Source: Siderastrea radians (taxonomy: Eukaryota > Cnidaria > Anthozoa > Scleractinia > Rhizangiidae). From it: a stretch of DNA of 64,000 nt. Below, piece after piece: positions 52,001 through 63,642 of this stretch. The translations under genes were made by a program, and so were the position numbers. Every line of letters begins with the position of its first letter. Positions within the stretch are counted from its first letter, which is position 1. The DNA lies in contig OZ024897.1 of assembly GCA_964017195.1 (NCBI GenBank), positions 37,605,036-37,669,035 of the forward strand, given 5' to 3'. The notes beneath the pieces are model-generated. The model was given only the letters and a program-made list of their open reading frames with translations, was not told where the DNA came from and ran no database searches.

Positions 52001-55000
52001 GCAGCATGGGTTTTTATACTACAAACTCAGAACAATACAGTATATTTATTGAACTCTCATTCATTGGCTGTTGCACCTTGTTTCAGCCACAATGAGTAAA
52101 ATGGCTACTGCTACAGCAGCTGCTGCTGGTATTTACAAAAAAAAGATTGGAATGAGATCAAGTTCTCCGCATCCTCCTTGTATTACTACTATGTGCTTTT
52201 GAGTACCCCCAGCCTCCAACAACCCAGGAAACGATTGTGTGCCATCTTTCCTCTCAGGCCGGTCCTGGTACTCTTTTTAGTGAGCTATATAAAGTTCACC
52301 ACTTACTGATTCAGCTTCCATTTTGCTGTAGTCGCCTTTGTGTGTTGGTCCTTTGATACTATCAAGCCTTTTGACAATCCTGTTAAGACAACCTTTGAAT
52401 GAAAGTCTGTTGTTTGACAGATATTTTCTGCACCCCTACATTCCCCCCAGATGACATTTGGCTTCTAAAAACATCTTAAGAAGTAGATTGCTCCACTTGG
52501 AAATCACTAAAAAATCCAATATCAAGAAAGGTTTAGAAGGACGAATGTTCTGCTAAGCAAGAAAAATGACTAAGTATAGTCCTGCTTTCCACATCTGCCT
52601 TAAATAGTCCTGCTTTGTTATCCGACTAGGGGTGTACCACGAGAAACCTTGCAATTTTCGTCTTTGCTTAGTGGGGGTAATTAAAGTGTTGTCAGATTTC
52701 AAAGGCTTACTAAAGATAACACACGTTACCTTTCAGATAACTGCTTTAAATGAACTTGTAAGCTGTTCTTTTTGGATTCTTTACCAACACTGTTTAGAAC
52801 ACTCCTACAAAGGGCAAAAGTTTGCATCAAGACAAGAGTTTTCCAGTGGCATTACTGATGATGACAATAATATTTAGAATGGTAAAACCGAAGGGCCTGT
52901 GGATATACAAAATATTGCCCTGGGGTACGTAAACTGGAGGCAGACTGTGTCACAGCCTTCAATGCATTTTGGATCAATTATTTTCAACTTGTGATCATGT
53001 CAAAGTAGTTCTTATACCGCAAAATGTGAGACAAAATTGCTAGACTTCATAAGCTACATGTATCTGCTATATATTGCTGTTAGTCTTCAGAACTGACTTA
53101 ACCGACTTAAGGTGTATCATGCTGTGTTCTTAGCGTTGGTTGTAATCATGTCACATTCCAAAAGCATGAGTGGAATAATCGTTCTGTTAAATTCTCAACC
53201 TTGGTAATTATAATGCTGAACTGTTTACCTGTATGAATGTCTGTGAACCAATGAAAAGGCTAGAAATTCAATAACCGACTGAAAATTTAATAATGTTTAA
53301 TATTAGTGATTTATACCACTTACAAAATTGCACTTTCTAGGACTTGTTTAGTGTATTTCTTTGTTGATAAGCTAAGTGGTTTCCATTTTGCATAAGTCTT
53401 TTTTGTGACAGTCATGTCTCTAATACGCTCTGGTGCTGCCTCAGCTTGATTCCTTCTTTTATAAACTCTCTTCATGGTAACAGCCCTTTGTTTATCTGTA
53501 ATTTCAGATTCACCTGTAAAAGAGCAATGCATTATGTCACATAAAGACTCTTTCTCACAATGTACTACACTACCTTACATAGATTAGCCTGCATAGCAAG
53601 CCTTTCCATAAGTTTTTACGCCTGTTCGAGGCATTTTACAACAATTGGGGCGGGCGCAACACTGATGAAAGGAGCATGTTTTAACGTTTGCCCCAAGTTT
53701 TGCACGTTCAAAAAGCAAAAAATGCTTCAAACCTGCAGAAAGCTCTACGGAAATCCTTGCTATGCAGGCTATATATAGACAGATACATTACACAAAATCA
53801 CTTCAGGATTGTAAGTAGCAGAGATGGCGCAGTGGTGAGAACCCTTTTGTTCCACTAATGTGGCCCTGGATTCAAATCCTGCAAACTGATCCTGCAGTTG
53901 GCACCACTTTTGGGTACAGTTTGGTTTTGGCTCTTATCCTTGTGTATATAGTTATTTAGTATTTGGTATCCTTATTTAATTGTAATTGTATTGTAGACTT
54001 TGTATTAATTTATTATTTAAATACCCTTGTGTAATCGCGACTGCTGTACCATTGTAGCTCCGCCCACCTCGATTAGCCTCTGCTATTTGCAGGCGGAACC
54101 AAACCTTCATTAATTCTTAGTACTTTATAATTTTTGTATTTGATAATTTATGTATTTTTGTAAATTGTGTGTGAAATAAACTTCCAAACTTGTTGTGAGA
54201 GTTTTTCTCCAGGTTCTTTTTTTCCTCCCTCCTCAAAAAGTAACATTATTTTAATTCTAAATTCCAATTTGATCCAGAAACTGAGGGCAACAGTGGTTTG
54301 TCAAGACTGTTAAGTGTCATCCTTGTTAAAGTTGATGCATTTATTTGTTTAATTTTTGATAGTCTAAGCACATGAGCCTTGCAAAGAGGGAGTTGCTCCA
54401 AACATGGAAGAAGAAAAGGAAGGAAGTCGGTGCATGCTGTTGGTTCATACTAACCATTAGACTATCATGCCTCAGACGGCAGAGTACTAAGAATAAAACA
54501 TGATAAGAAATAGTCAAAAATTCTGTACCTTCAGTTCGTTCAGATGTTGAAGGTTTGCGAGGAGATGATTTTTCTTCTGTTGAAGAACCACTTCCCTTTT
54601 TCCTCTGCCAAACAGTTAACAAAGAACATATCAACAAAGGGTATTGATCGGAAGCTTGACAAATGAGTTAAATTTCAGTTCAGGCATTGCAACTTCTTCA
54701 TTGAACATTTCAGCAATTCTTTTTTCATGAAGGGAGTTGGGGAAGGATGGTCTGGGCATCACCTGACTATGCCAGGTGGCTCAGTTTAAACTCTGCCTTG
54801 TAATGGAGTTGTAAGACAGAACAGGTCTGGACCTAGTGTCACATGCATCTTGTCTAGTAAGCCTCCCTATTCACCATGGTCAGTCTGTTTTGGATCACGT
54901 GGCTGTTCATCTCAGATATGTCACCGAAACAGATTGACCATGGAGTCCTGGGGAAAAAAGTGGTACAGAGCTAGCCAAATGGCAGCTTTGACAAAGTAAA

Positions 55001-56361
55001 CGATGTTGAATATAACTTGCATCATTAACTTGCATTGGGTGACCAGGTAGTGAACAAATTGTGCCAACTTTAAACTTGGAAGAGCTCATACAGATCAACA
55101 GAGTCACAAGTCAAGAGAAGTTGGAAAGTTATATCTATGCTTATAAAATTTCTTCAAACTTTCCAGTGGGAGAGACCTGCATGTCACCAATAAGAAAAAT
55201 ACAAGTAAAGAAATTTCAAAACTTGGAAATGTGTAAAAGGCATGATGTCATTGCTGTGTTGCTATGGTAATACTGATGTCAATCAAATTAACTGTTTTTG
55301 AAAGTTTGCTTAATGTCATTGTGTTGTAACTGTGTGAAGCTGCTGGTCCTGCCAAGCTCTGACAATGAAGTATCCAGGTGAGCCACCTTACATAATGGCA
55401 AGTTTTGCCATAGCATGTCGCTCTACAGCACTTTTACAGTAGCATGCACCACAGCATGGAATAGAAATAGATACCAGGTTCACACATGGCTCGCATAAAA
55501 TGAAGGCTCGTAGTGTTTACATGCTTCTAAAAGTGGAGAAATTGCCTGAAGTGGCTAAATCACTCAGTTAGGCCTTTATGTGTCAAACCTAAATATGCAA
55601 ATGAGCAAAAGCTAATTGTTTTTGCTAATTTACATTAATTAGGTTAACAGTACATGAAAAGTTTGGCATTTCCTGGGAACTTGTTCTCTCCAAACCTTTG
55701 ACAAATCTTGTTTAATGGCCCATCTACAGGAAAAAATTTCACATACGACAAATTTTCTTTGACAAATAAAAACTGGCGCACATTTGTCACCTGAAAATTT
55801 GACAATTTTTCCCATCTGAACGAGCAAATAAAATTTCAGCTTTGATAGCAAATTCGGTTGTGCATATTCAGTAAGAGGGTTTACCTCGGTGTAAGAACCT
55901 GACAAGATTTTCTTTGTTTGCTAGCTTTTGTTTTGCTGTACGGTATTGTTTAAAATGTTTTTGTTTCCTTTGTTTTACGTCATCCGTGAGTTTCACAGGT
56001 TCTTACACCGAGGTAAAGCCCAGTAAGACCCTAATTTTATTATATTTACCTTAGGTTGTTGGTGGCCTGAATTGAGTCTAGTCGACACAGAATCATTTGC
56101 ACGTCGCTTATTTCTTTTCTGCTTCTCTTCAGTCTTTTGTACATTGGATGAAGATGAATCATTCGCATCAGATCTAGATGCGCTACTTTTGCGCCGTGAA
56201 TTTGGGACATACGCCACTCTGTTCCTTCGCCTTGGCTGATTTCTTTCCTCCTTTTCTTTGATTTCTTGTACACTCGTTGAATCTGACTGAACTCTATCAG
56301 TTCCACTAGTTTTGCGCCGCGACTTCGGGGCATAAGCGATTCTGCTCCTTCGCTTTGCCAT
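49088..56361 (-). CDS. CENPQ: CENP-Q-like kinetochore protein (8 exons)
   Basis: CENP-Q belongs to the CENP-O/P/Q/U/R part of the constitutive centromere-associated network at the inner kinetochore. Exons, in transcript order: 56361-56050, 54604-54529, 53513-53324, 52379-52307, 50717-50641, 50495-50423, 49593-49504, 49234-49088; all GT-AG, phases join, 345 residues (human 268). The call rests on three segments matching the family in order: YAKWKPLSLSTKKYTKQVLE at about residues 170-190 (human form W-x-P-L-S-x-S-T), a coiled-coil stretch (DTVISCHGQIGALEIELEEQ and FNRYTSQEQELQQQKQ), and LNLPSLSNEA near the C-terminus (human LSLPELS). The N-terminal 130 residues are basic with repeated RIAYAPKSRRK / RVAYVPNSRRK motifs. 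The first in-frame ATG is at 56361; a short upstream ORF (56404-56390, Met-Ala-Val-Phe) precedes it. The gene is divergent from MRPL34. Confidence 0.8.
50130..50290 (+). repeat. Penelope-type tail with hammerhead-like motif
   Basis: CTGATGATGACC at 50157, then GGTTGTCGAAATGTC after a short loop, is the order of a hammerhead core (CUGAUGA, stem II, GAAA). It is followed by CAAACAGTCCTTCTAAGGAC and ATGATCATACTTCACCAACT. The one-base change in the usual GAAACGTC suggests decay. It lies in the last part of the CENP-Q gene, intronic on the minus strand. Confidence 0.45.
50785..50972. repeat. Homopolymer-rich MITE (copy 2)
   Basis: TTCCAGAAAATATCGATACT at the left and GGATATTTTCTGGAACCACA at the right; the interior matches 47740-47942 in reverse orientation (TGGAAATTCCAGTTTAGTCT and GAATTTCCAATGACCAT). 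It lies in a CENP-Q intron. Confidence 0.65.
51136..51762 (-). mobile_element. Penelope-like element 3' fragment with inverted tail
   Basis: The minus-strand frame ending at 51244 reads SEPAGHLRENLSHSVSW, HSFHKHRIIEGLVIPQ and SLNKQAHSYIAKLLPSG, the C-terminal part of a Penelope-type GIY-YIG endonuclease (catalytic Glu in RIIEGLVI). The tail is present twice in inverted orientation (51136-51379 and about 51565-51762, ending TAAAAAGTTTTTAGCCTTGT), as at 27822-28707. CCTGAAGATGACTTTTAATT then TTGAAAACG near 51692 is hammerhead-like. Truncated and inactive; in a CENP-Q intron. Confidence 0.65.
53822..53960 (+). repeat. tRNA-like SINE, second family
   Basis: GATGGCGCAGTGGTGAGAAC (A-box-like) and CTGGATTCAAATCCTG (B-box-like) form a tRNA-like head. 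The downstream sequence to about 54180 (CCGCCCACCTCGATTAGCCT, then AT-rich, ending AAATAAACTTC) may be its body or a LINE 3' end. It lies in a CENP-Q intron. Confidence 0.5.
55876..56018. repeat. MITE with GGTTCTTACACCGAGG ends
   Basis: TTTACCTCGGTGTAAGAACC and the inverted GGTTCTTACACCGAGGTAAA bound about 143 bp, T-rich inside. It lies 30 bases past the CENP-Q exon 1 donor. Confidence 0.7.
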
Positions 56362-56373
56362 TCCTTTATAGCA

Positions 56374-56930
56374 AATCGATCGGAGCAAATCAGAAGACCG
56401 CCATCTTTCAAAATCAGCCAAACTGAGGCTCCCAATGGATTGTTGTTCTTTCGACTAAGAAGTCGGGGACGGGAGAGGTGGTGGAACAAAATTTATAGTT
56501 CCTTAATTTTAAAACGACAAAATTACCTTTATTCTTTACTTTATTTATTTATTGAGCAGGATGAACGAATAATGAATATTTAAATTTTCTTTTTGTACTC
56601 GGAATGAAAATTGCTTCGCCTCTTTTTAATATTTTTAGAGAGATAGAAGTGGAAGCCCCTCCCTCCCCTCCTTAGAAGTTTCTTTTGTTAGGCTGCTCTA
56701 CCACAATGCACTTCGTTTATTTATTTATTGAGCAGGATGAACGAATAATGAATATTTAAATTTTCTTTTTGTACTCGGAATGAAATTGCTTCGCCTCTTT
56801 TTAATATTTTTAGAGAGATAGAAGTGGAAGCCCCTCCCTCCCCTCCTTAGAAGTTTCTTTTGTTAGGCTGCTCTACCACAATGCACTTCGTTGTTGGAGG
56901 TTGTGGAGAGTTGGTGTCACATTGTGGAAG
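56374..56930. promoter_or_regulatory. Divergent CENP-Q / MRPL34 promoter with tandem duplication
   Basis: The two start codons are 570 bases apart. Most of the gap is a tandem duplication: the segment beginning TTATTTATTTATTGAGCAGG at about 56541 recurs 176 bases later, both ending with TTGTTAGGCTGCTCTACCAC and AATGCACTTCGTT. The copies differ by a single A in a GAATGAAA(A)TTG run, so the event is recent. MRPL34 starts just after the second copy, so its proximal promoter is effectively present twice. Confidence 0.65.
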
Positions 56931-57188
56931 ATGAGTTGGGTTTCGTCGCTTATTTCCCGTACTTTTACTCAACCGGTGTCCAAACTACCAGGCGTATCGT
57001 ACATTTTAGGAAGGACGTTTCCTGTTTTGCAGCAACCTTGTCGTTATGTGCGCTACGGCATGGAATATCAACCGAACAATCTACAGAGAAAGAGAAAGCA
57101 TGGGTTCTTGGCCAGACTAAGGACTCGAGCTGGGAGAAAGATTCTGGAAAGACGGAAAAAGAAAGGAAGGAAATTTTTGTCGCATTAA
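56931..57188 (+). CDS. MRPL34: Mitochondrial ribosomal protein bL34m
   Basis: Single exon, 85 residues from the first in-frame ATG ([12 protein letters not shown]). bL34m is a small rRNA-binding protein of the mitochondrial large ribosomal subunit. The C-terminal half has the L34 signature: [40 protein letters not shown], ending SH. The N-terminal 40 residues are rich in Ser, Thr and Arg with no acidic residues, as in a mitochondrial targeting peptide. Length matches animal MRPL34 (about 90). The open frame extends 10 codons upstream of the ATG but only through a TTG. The gene is divergent from CENP-Q with a shared, partly duplicated promoter region. Confidence 0.93.
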   Translation: MSWVSSLISRTFTQPVSKLPGVSYILGRTFPVLQQPCRYVRYGMEYQPNNLQRKRKHGFLARLRTRAGRKILERRKKKGRKFLSH

Positions 57189-60100
57189 AAATGGTTAGTG
57201 CCAAAGATGCGACGGAGAGGTAGATGTGAGGGTAATGAAACTTGTTTTGGGATCAGGTGACTACAATGCTAGTATTAAAGCTCAAGTGGGCTGTGAAATT
57301 GAAGAATTTGAAGAAGGTTAAAAATTTAAAGACCATTGACTGGTGGGGTTGAGATGAATGTCAAAGGTAACTATGGAGGGTTCGGGTTACTCTGTGATGT
57401 GAAAGCAATGGAACATGTTATGGAGTCAGCCTTTTGCAAGTAAGCTCATCTCTGTTGGAAATTGAAGAATTTGAGCTAGAAAGCTAAAAGAACGTGGACT
57501 GGACTAACTGGTGGGGGTGAGATACTCGTAAATGCACAGACACCTGTGTTACAATCACAGTTCAAGTCGTTATGGACCTTTGCTACAGTTGTTGTCATCG
57601 TCATCATCATCATTTCCCAGAAATGCACTGATTGGTTAAAAAGTAGCCTGTTTGAACTTTCTGATGGATTTATAGTGTAAGGTTTTTTGAACCAGGTGTA
57701 TAGAGCCCAGCATAATAGCCACTTAAACGCTGTAGCATGACACTGAGGTAAAAGGGCTTTTACCATGGTAAACAGTTTGTGTGGTAAATTCAGGATATCC
57801 ATTGATGCTAAAAAAAAATCTCAATTTTAGAACATCTGTGGATGTGTAGAAAATTTTTAAAAGTGCCTATGACATTACCAAGGTGTATACTTTGGAGTTT
57901 TGCAATCCCAAGGTAAGCATTATAATCAACCAGAAGATTTTTTTAATGATTTTATTTTAATCAGAAGACTTTAATTATTAGCGACAGTATGCTTTGATCA
58001 TTGAGGCACTTTTGGAATGGGGAAAACCACTGTAAATTTACTATGGTAGATCTCTTTTGCTATACTGTGTAACCACAAATATGAATTCAAGGGCTCTGTG
58101 GAATAACAGTGCACGTACTGATTTTGTCAATTTTTGTTGTTTGCTAGAATCGCATCAGTTTCTGTGTACAGTCTTCTTTTCATGTGCCTAATGGTGCTAT
58201 TATTCATTTTCACCTTAAAATGTAACTCTGCCTAGCAACTCAAGTAAAGCATGTCATAATTTCTTTTTTCTTTAATTTAACCAATTGTGACTCCCTTTTT
58301 GTAATGAGCTATTCAACTCATTTAACTATTTAGCATTTTCACTCACTTGACAAGCAGCTATGTAAATTTATTGGAACAAAAGAAGGTGTTTACACAACAA
58401 AAGACTTCAACTCGCACAGGATTGTCTTGGTGCATCAATATGGTGGCCATTTCAATGCTTTTGGTACACCAATATGGCTGCTGTGATGTCATTATGAAAA
58501 TGCTCTATTGTTTTTCAAAATCAAATGCAAAAGGAAAGGAACTGATCAAAAGAAACTGATTTTCGAAGATGGGTAGCTGAGTAAAAGCTCTTGACCTCCA
58601 ATTATTTTTCCTAACATGTCAAGCAAGTAGATTCAAGAATAAGTAAGATCCTAACCTGTGCAGCCCGGGGGGGGGGGGGGGGGGCTTACTTTGAGTCACC
58701 CCCAACAACTCCCTTGCACTTGAAGCGAATGCAAAAATATCCCCTGAACCAAACCGAAACCCAAAAAATCCCATGTGGAAATATATCTGCAAAGTCAGCA
58801 AGTTTATACTGACAAGAAGTAATGTGGAATTAATGTTTGTGGGATGTAGTTGCATCCCCACTCTATGTATCTGCAAAGTTGCATCTCATCATACATAACA
58901 CAACTTGCACCTGCAACTTGATACGTGATCCTGGCAGGTGATGCACTAAAAATAGTCTTGTGGCCCCACAAGAGCATAAATCCACAAAATGGCAATTGGA
59001 TTTGTAATTTCCAACAGCAAATATTTGACAGGATGAAAAGCGACAAACAACAGCTAAACATATTAGAATTAAAACTTGCAATACAGGAATGCACAGCCCA
59101 CCCCCCATTTTTATGTCCCTTCATATCACAGTTGAAAAAGTTGATAGGTGTTTTTAGTTCACCAACTTAGGCTTCCAATGGCATTCAATGAGCCCTACAA
59201 ATATAAACTTTTGAAGAAAATAAAAACATTTGCAACTTTCATTTGCTCTTGCAGTTAAGGATATTTAGGTGAATTTCAGGTCCAGTTTTTTTAAGACGTG
59301 CCCAAAGTTGTGGGAAAACGTCTCTTTTCCGAAAAAAGTCTGTGCAGCTTTCTGGAAAATCTTGTACCAAGGCACTTCTTAGTGGTAAGCTCTGTGATGT
59401 TTTTAAAATTAAAAAGAAAATTGTTTTTATTCATTGTTCAATAGCTTGGCAGGAATCTTAAGTTTCTTTTCATTTGGGCTCTGCATAGTCAGAGATAATT
59501 TTGTCTACCATAACTTACTCATCTTAGCAATCATGTGACCTTGTCAATCAAAACTGAAGGTTCTTAATGGCTTTTAGAATTGGAAAGAAGTCATCAAAAC
59601 TGGGTATCTGTTCTGGGAAAGCAATTTCCAAATCTCGAACATCTTATATGTCCATTTTGTAATAAAATCCAAAGGTGTGAGTAGTTTTATTTATTATTAC
59701 TAGAATTTTTTCTTGTTTATTTCTAGCAAATAGGCCTTTTCACAGTTATCTTTTCTCATTTCCATTGCAATGTATTTGAGTGTGGATGGAAGGCAATTTT
59801 GGGCAGAAACTGTTAAATTGCCCGAAATTGCCTTCCATCCACGTTCAAATAACTTGAAATGCAAATGAGAAACGTCAACTGTGAAAAGGGCTATTTTACA
59901 ATCGTTCAAGATTTTGATTAACATGGGTATATATATATATCATGTGACTGCTATCCAAAACTTGCAACTGGACAAGTGTTTTTTCCAAAATTTTGTTTTT
60001 GTATCTTTTGTTCATGTAACACACAAACTTTTCATTTACAGTAGATTAAAACACTGGATTGTTTTGCAATATTATCAGCAGGGTTATAACCTGATTATAA

Positions 60101-61014
60101 GCGAAATGCGAGCTTTTACTCTTGTCACGTGACTGCCTTTGAGTTGTTTGCTAATCCTGGAGGGGGGGAGGGGGGAGCCTTCGGATTTTGAGTGACAGGG
60201 AGGTGCAAAAGATTTTTAGGAGGTTTGAAATTCACGATTTTGGGATTTTTTTGGGTAAGAAAATTTTCACAAGTATTTTTGCGGGTAGTTTGTTAGGATG
60301 ACTACTGCTAGAATGACTGACATGACCATTCAAAAAGCACTCAGTTGTTCTTCGTTATTGTCATTTAATCCCTTCTGGGTACTTGTAAGGCTTCAAAACT
60401 CAGTATGGGAAGTTTTGGGGGTCTCATTTTGGTCCAGGGGATTTATCTGGGTTTCGCTTTAAGCGGCTTTATGCCCAAGGGATCTTTTTGGGTTTGAATT
60501 GATGTCCTTATGTCCCCATTCGCCCTTCCCAGTCACTTGAAATCCAGTGTGCCCCCCCCCCCCGGCCTGGGTTGCTAATAATAACACGAAAGTCATTAGC
60601 AAACCAGAATTTTGCCTCGGGGGAATTTGAATATTCACCTTTTCAAATTCGGCCGTGGGAAAAGAAATCGGTTGTTTTTATTGTCACAGTTCACGAAGTT
60701 TACAGACAGCAAAAAAATTTTTAAAGCTTCGAGAAGAATCGTTTCCTCTCCTACGCGTATATATTTAATGTCACTCGATGAGTTAGCTTTGAGATCCCTT
60801 ACAGCGCTTTGCGACGGATGTTGAAACTCAAGGTAAACAGAGAAGAAGAAATATTGACTCAAATACGGACCTGAAAGATTCCTAAAGACAATGCAAGTTG
60901 GTTAACACGTTACGAAGGGGATAATTGGGGATTATAGGGTATCATCTGCGTCTAGTCTGGAGATTTGTGACGGAAATCTTTCGACAGCTAGTTTGCAGTA
61001 ATTCGATTCTCTGA
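57189..61014. other. MRPL34 to WD40 gene intergenic region
   Basis: No exon of a recognised family. It holds a poly-G run with GGGGG-rich flanks (58667-58684), a hairpin MITE (59733-59891), another G/C-homopolymer zone (60160-60570) and AT-rich sequence. A CACGTGAC E-box occurs at 60126. Confidence 0.5.
59733..59891. repeat. 159-bp hairpin MITE, TA target (copy 2)
   Basis: GGCCTTTTCACAGTTATC ... CAACTGTGAAAAGGGC, flanked by TA at 59731-59732 and 59892-59893. Same length as 36783-36941, with several substitutions between arms, so it is older than that copy. Confidence 0.75.
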
Positions 61015-63642
61015 ATGAGCGTTTCGGCCGAAAAGCAGACGCATCTGAGCGGCCATAAGTGGCACATATCTCGGCTAGAATTCAGTCCCGGAGGCTTGCA
61101 TCTTGCGTCTGGAAGCTGGGATAAAACAGTTCGGATATGGGATCTCAGTACACTAGAATCTGTGTTTGTTTTGCGACATCATCGAAACCCGGTTACATGC
61201 CTTTCGTGGCAGCCGGTGGAAATGGCGCGGGGTTGCCTTGGGATACTCGCCTCTGGTTCGGCTGACAGTACTGTCGCTCTGTGGAGTGCAGAGAAGGGAA
61301 AACTACTTCAGTCTTTTTCACAGCATAAGGGATGGGTCTTGGGTACTTCGTTTTCAAGCGATGGAAGTCTACTAGCCTCTACAGGTTGGGATAAAACTGT
61401 CTGCCTCTCGGACGCGCGAACGGGACAACTTGTGCATAGAATGACAGGTCATTCGACGGGTGTGTGGACTTGTGCTTTTCAAACGTGTGGAGTATCTACA
61501 AATTTGCTTTGTTCTGGCGCAGACGACGGATCTTTAAAGATATGGGACACGCGGACAGCAAATTCGGTTATGTCTTTGGTTGGAGCACACGATGACAGCG
61601 TAAAATCTTGTGCTTGGTCTCCAGACGGCGGGTACATCGCTTCTGGTGCGGCGGATAACAAGGTGAGAAAAGCCCGAAAATTGTACAGAAAAAAATCCTT
61701 TTTGCAAAATAACGAAAAATAAACACCACCACAGGAAGGTTTTAATTTGAATTGTTGAACTTCGTGATTTAATCCACAAACTCAAAAGTTAGACGACTCA
61801 GGTAACTTAACTTTGTGTGTGACAGCTGGTAACATTTTCGCGGTCATCGAAAATGGTGAGGTATGAATTACTTTTAATTTTTTGTGGTCACCTTTGTAAA
61901 AGCGACGAGATGAATTACTGATGGAATCATACTGATCCATTTGTGATGGAGAAGATTTGTTCATCTTTAGTTTACGGGACGACTCATTAGACTTTTCGGA
62001 AACAAACATTGAAAACTGTAAAATTTCCACATTCGTGCGCGCGCGATTTTATACACCTTTAGTTTGGTAAACTTTCAGACAGATTTCGAGTCTTTATTTT
62101 GGCGTCATGACATAGGTGCAAGAACTCAAGTTCAAATTGGCGGAAACGTTTCCTATGGTTATCATGAAATTGTTTTATTTTTACGGAGATGACGTTTAAT
62201 ATGAGAGCTTCACTTAGCATCTTCTTCAAATACACTTCCTTTTAATAGTTGTCAATGACGACTGCCTGTTTCACGAAATGAATTTTAAGTGAAGATTGAG
62301 GATTATTGTTTTTGTTGGTTACAAAAGAAAGTACGTTCGTCACTCGCTCAATATTTTGTTGTTAGTTGCAATTATAGTCTGTAAATCCAAGGACGTCATA
62401 AAACAATGGAAAGCTCCTTTCAGATAGCGGGTCAAATACGAGATCAAATTGTCGCGTAGTTGCAGATGAAAATCATATTGAGTCTCATTTCATCACGGAG
62501 TTGCAAATGTCGTGGCTTCTTTTTCTTTTGTCGTAAAACCGCACTGTTCAATACCATTACTTAAAGCCATTAAAAGTCGGTGTTCTGTCAAAAGTTATCC
62601 TTTTGTAAATTATTAATGACTGGAAAAAGAAAACAAGTATTCTGTGCAATTTCTTCGTCTTTCTAACTTCCCGATGAATATTTAAAAATTCTTTTAGTGT
62701 AATGTTTGTTGGAAATGATTGATTTGCTGAGCTAAGATGGAGTACAATTAATAGATCTCTATAGTTAGCAACAGGGAGTTGAGGTTAAAAGGTTATAGAG
62801 TACAGTTAAACCTGCTGGGTGTGGGGTGGGCCAAAAATACATCTTCCTGTCCATGAGGAAAGAAATGGAAAACCCTAGCCAAATGGAGTCACAAATCAAT
62901 ACCAATTAGAGCACAGGCAACCTAGGCTCATGCACAGACTACGCCTTGTGTTTTCAAATCAAATCAAAAGACTTTATTTTAAGAGGGTGACATGTGACAG
63001 TGGTGAACGCTGATGGCCCTGTGGCCCTGTAGCCTTGGTTTTGCCTCTGAAGCATCTGTTTGTGAGCCTGGGTTGCCTGTGGTTTAGAGTGTTAACTTGC
63101 AGTCCAGGTGGCTACTACTTGTATGCACTTGTTTTGCATTTCGTTGATGCTTGTATGCACTTGCATTCTATTTGGCCACTGCATTTGTAGCTTGCATTCC
63201 ACATGGCCACAAATTGTATACACTGTGCATTTCGTTGATGCTTGTATGCACTTGCATTCCATTTGGCCACTAGTTGTAAGCACTTGTATAACATTTGGTC
63301 ACTACTTGCAGGTGTGGAAGGAATGTGGATAGAGGAAGAAATAAGATGAATTAATGACTAACCCTTTATTCAGTCTGTCATCTACCCAAATAAGTCTAAT
63401 AACTGAAAATCATTATTAATATCTGTCAGATTGCTTTGTGGGAACCAAGAAGTGGAACATTGCTCATCAAAATTCGGGGACACGAGGATGCTGTTAATGA
63501 GGTGCAGTTTTATCCAGTAATGAGTAGCAAGTCAGTTCCAATCATCTTCTCTGTTGGTGACAATTCCTGTCGGGTGTGGCATCCCTTGAGAAAGCGCAGC
63601 AAACAGCTTCAGATGATCAGGCAACATAGGCTTGGGTTGGAG
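61015..63642 (+). CDS. WD40-repeat protein, first two exons (continues right)
   Basis: Exon 1 is 61015-61662 (216 codons, donor AAG|GTGAGA) and exon 2 is 63430-63642 (71 codons, donor GAG|GTATGA), both phase 0. Six WD40 blades are visible: HKWHISRLEFSPGG...VRIWDL (residues 14-44), HHRNPVTCLSWQ...VALWSA (53-92), HKGWVLGTSFSSDG...VCLSDA (102-132), GHSTGVWTCAFQ...LKIWDT, AHDDSVKSCAWSPDG...IALWEP across the intron, and GHEDAVNEVQFYPV...CRVWHP. WD40 propellers are binding scaffolds; a seventh blade or another domain probably follows beyond the window. The blades resemble WDR38-like proteins, but I cannot name the orthologue. An open frame continues 20 codons past the exon 1 donor, so intron retention would add a short basic tail. 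Confidence 0.88.
63100..63315 (+). repeat. Short tandem repeat in WD40-gene intron
   Basis: Two to three diverged copies of an approximately 80-base unit: GCTTGTATGCACTTGCATTC, ATTTGGCCACT, TGCATTTCGTTGATGCTTGT. It lies about 115 bases before exon 2. Confidence 0.65.

Noticed and set aside
56362..56421. CENP-Q start 20 codons further upstream
   Set aside because: The open frame does extend to 56421, but the first codon there is TTG; the first in-frame ATG is at 56361.
56901..56930. MRPL34 start 10 codons upstream
   Set aside because: The upstream codon is TTG; the ATG at 56931 gives a normal-length protein with a plausible targeting peptide.
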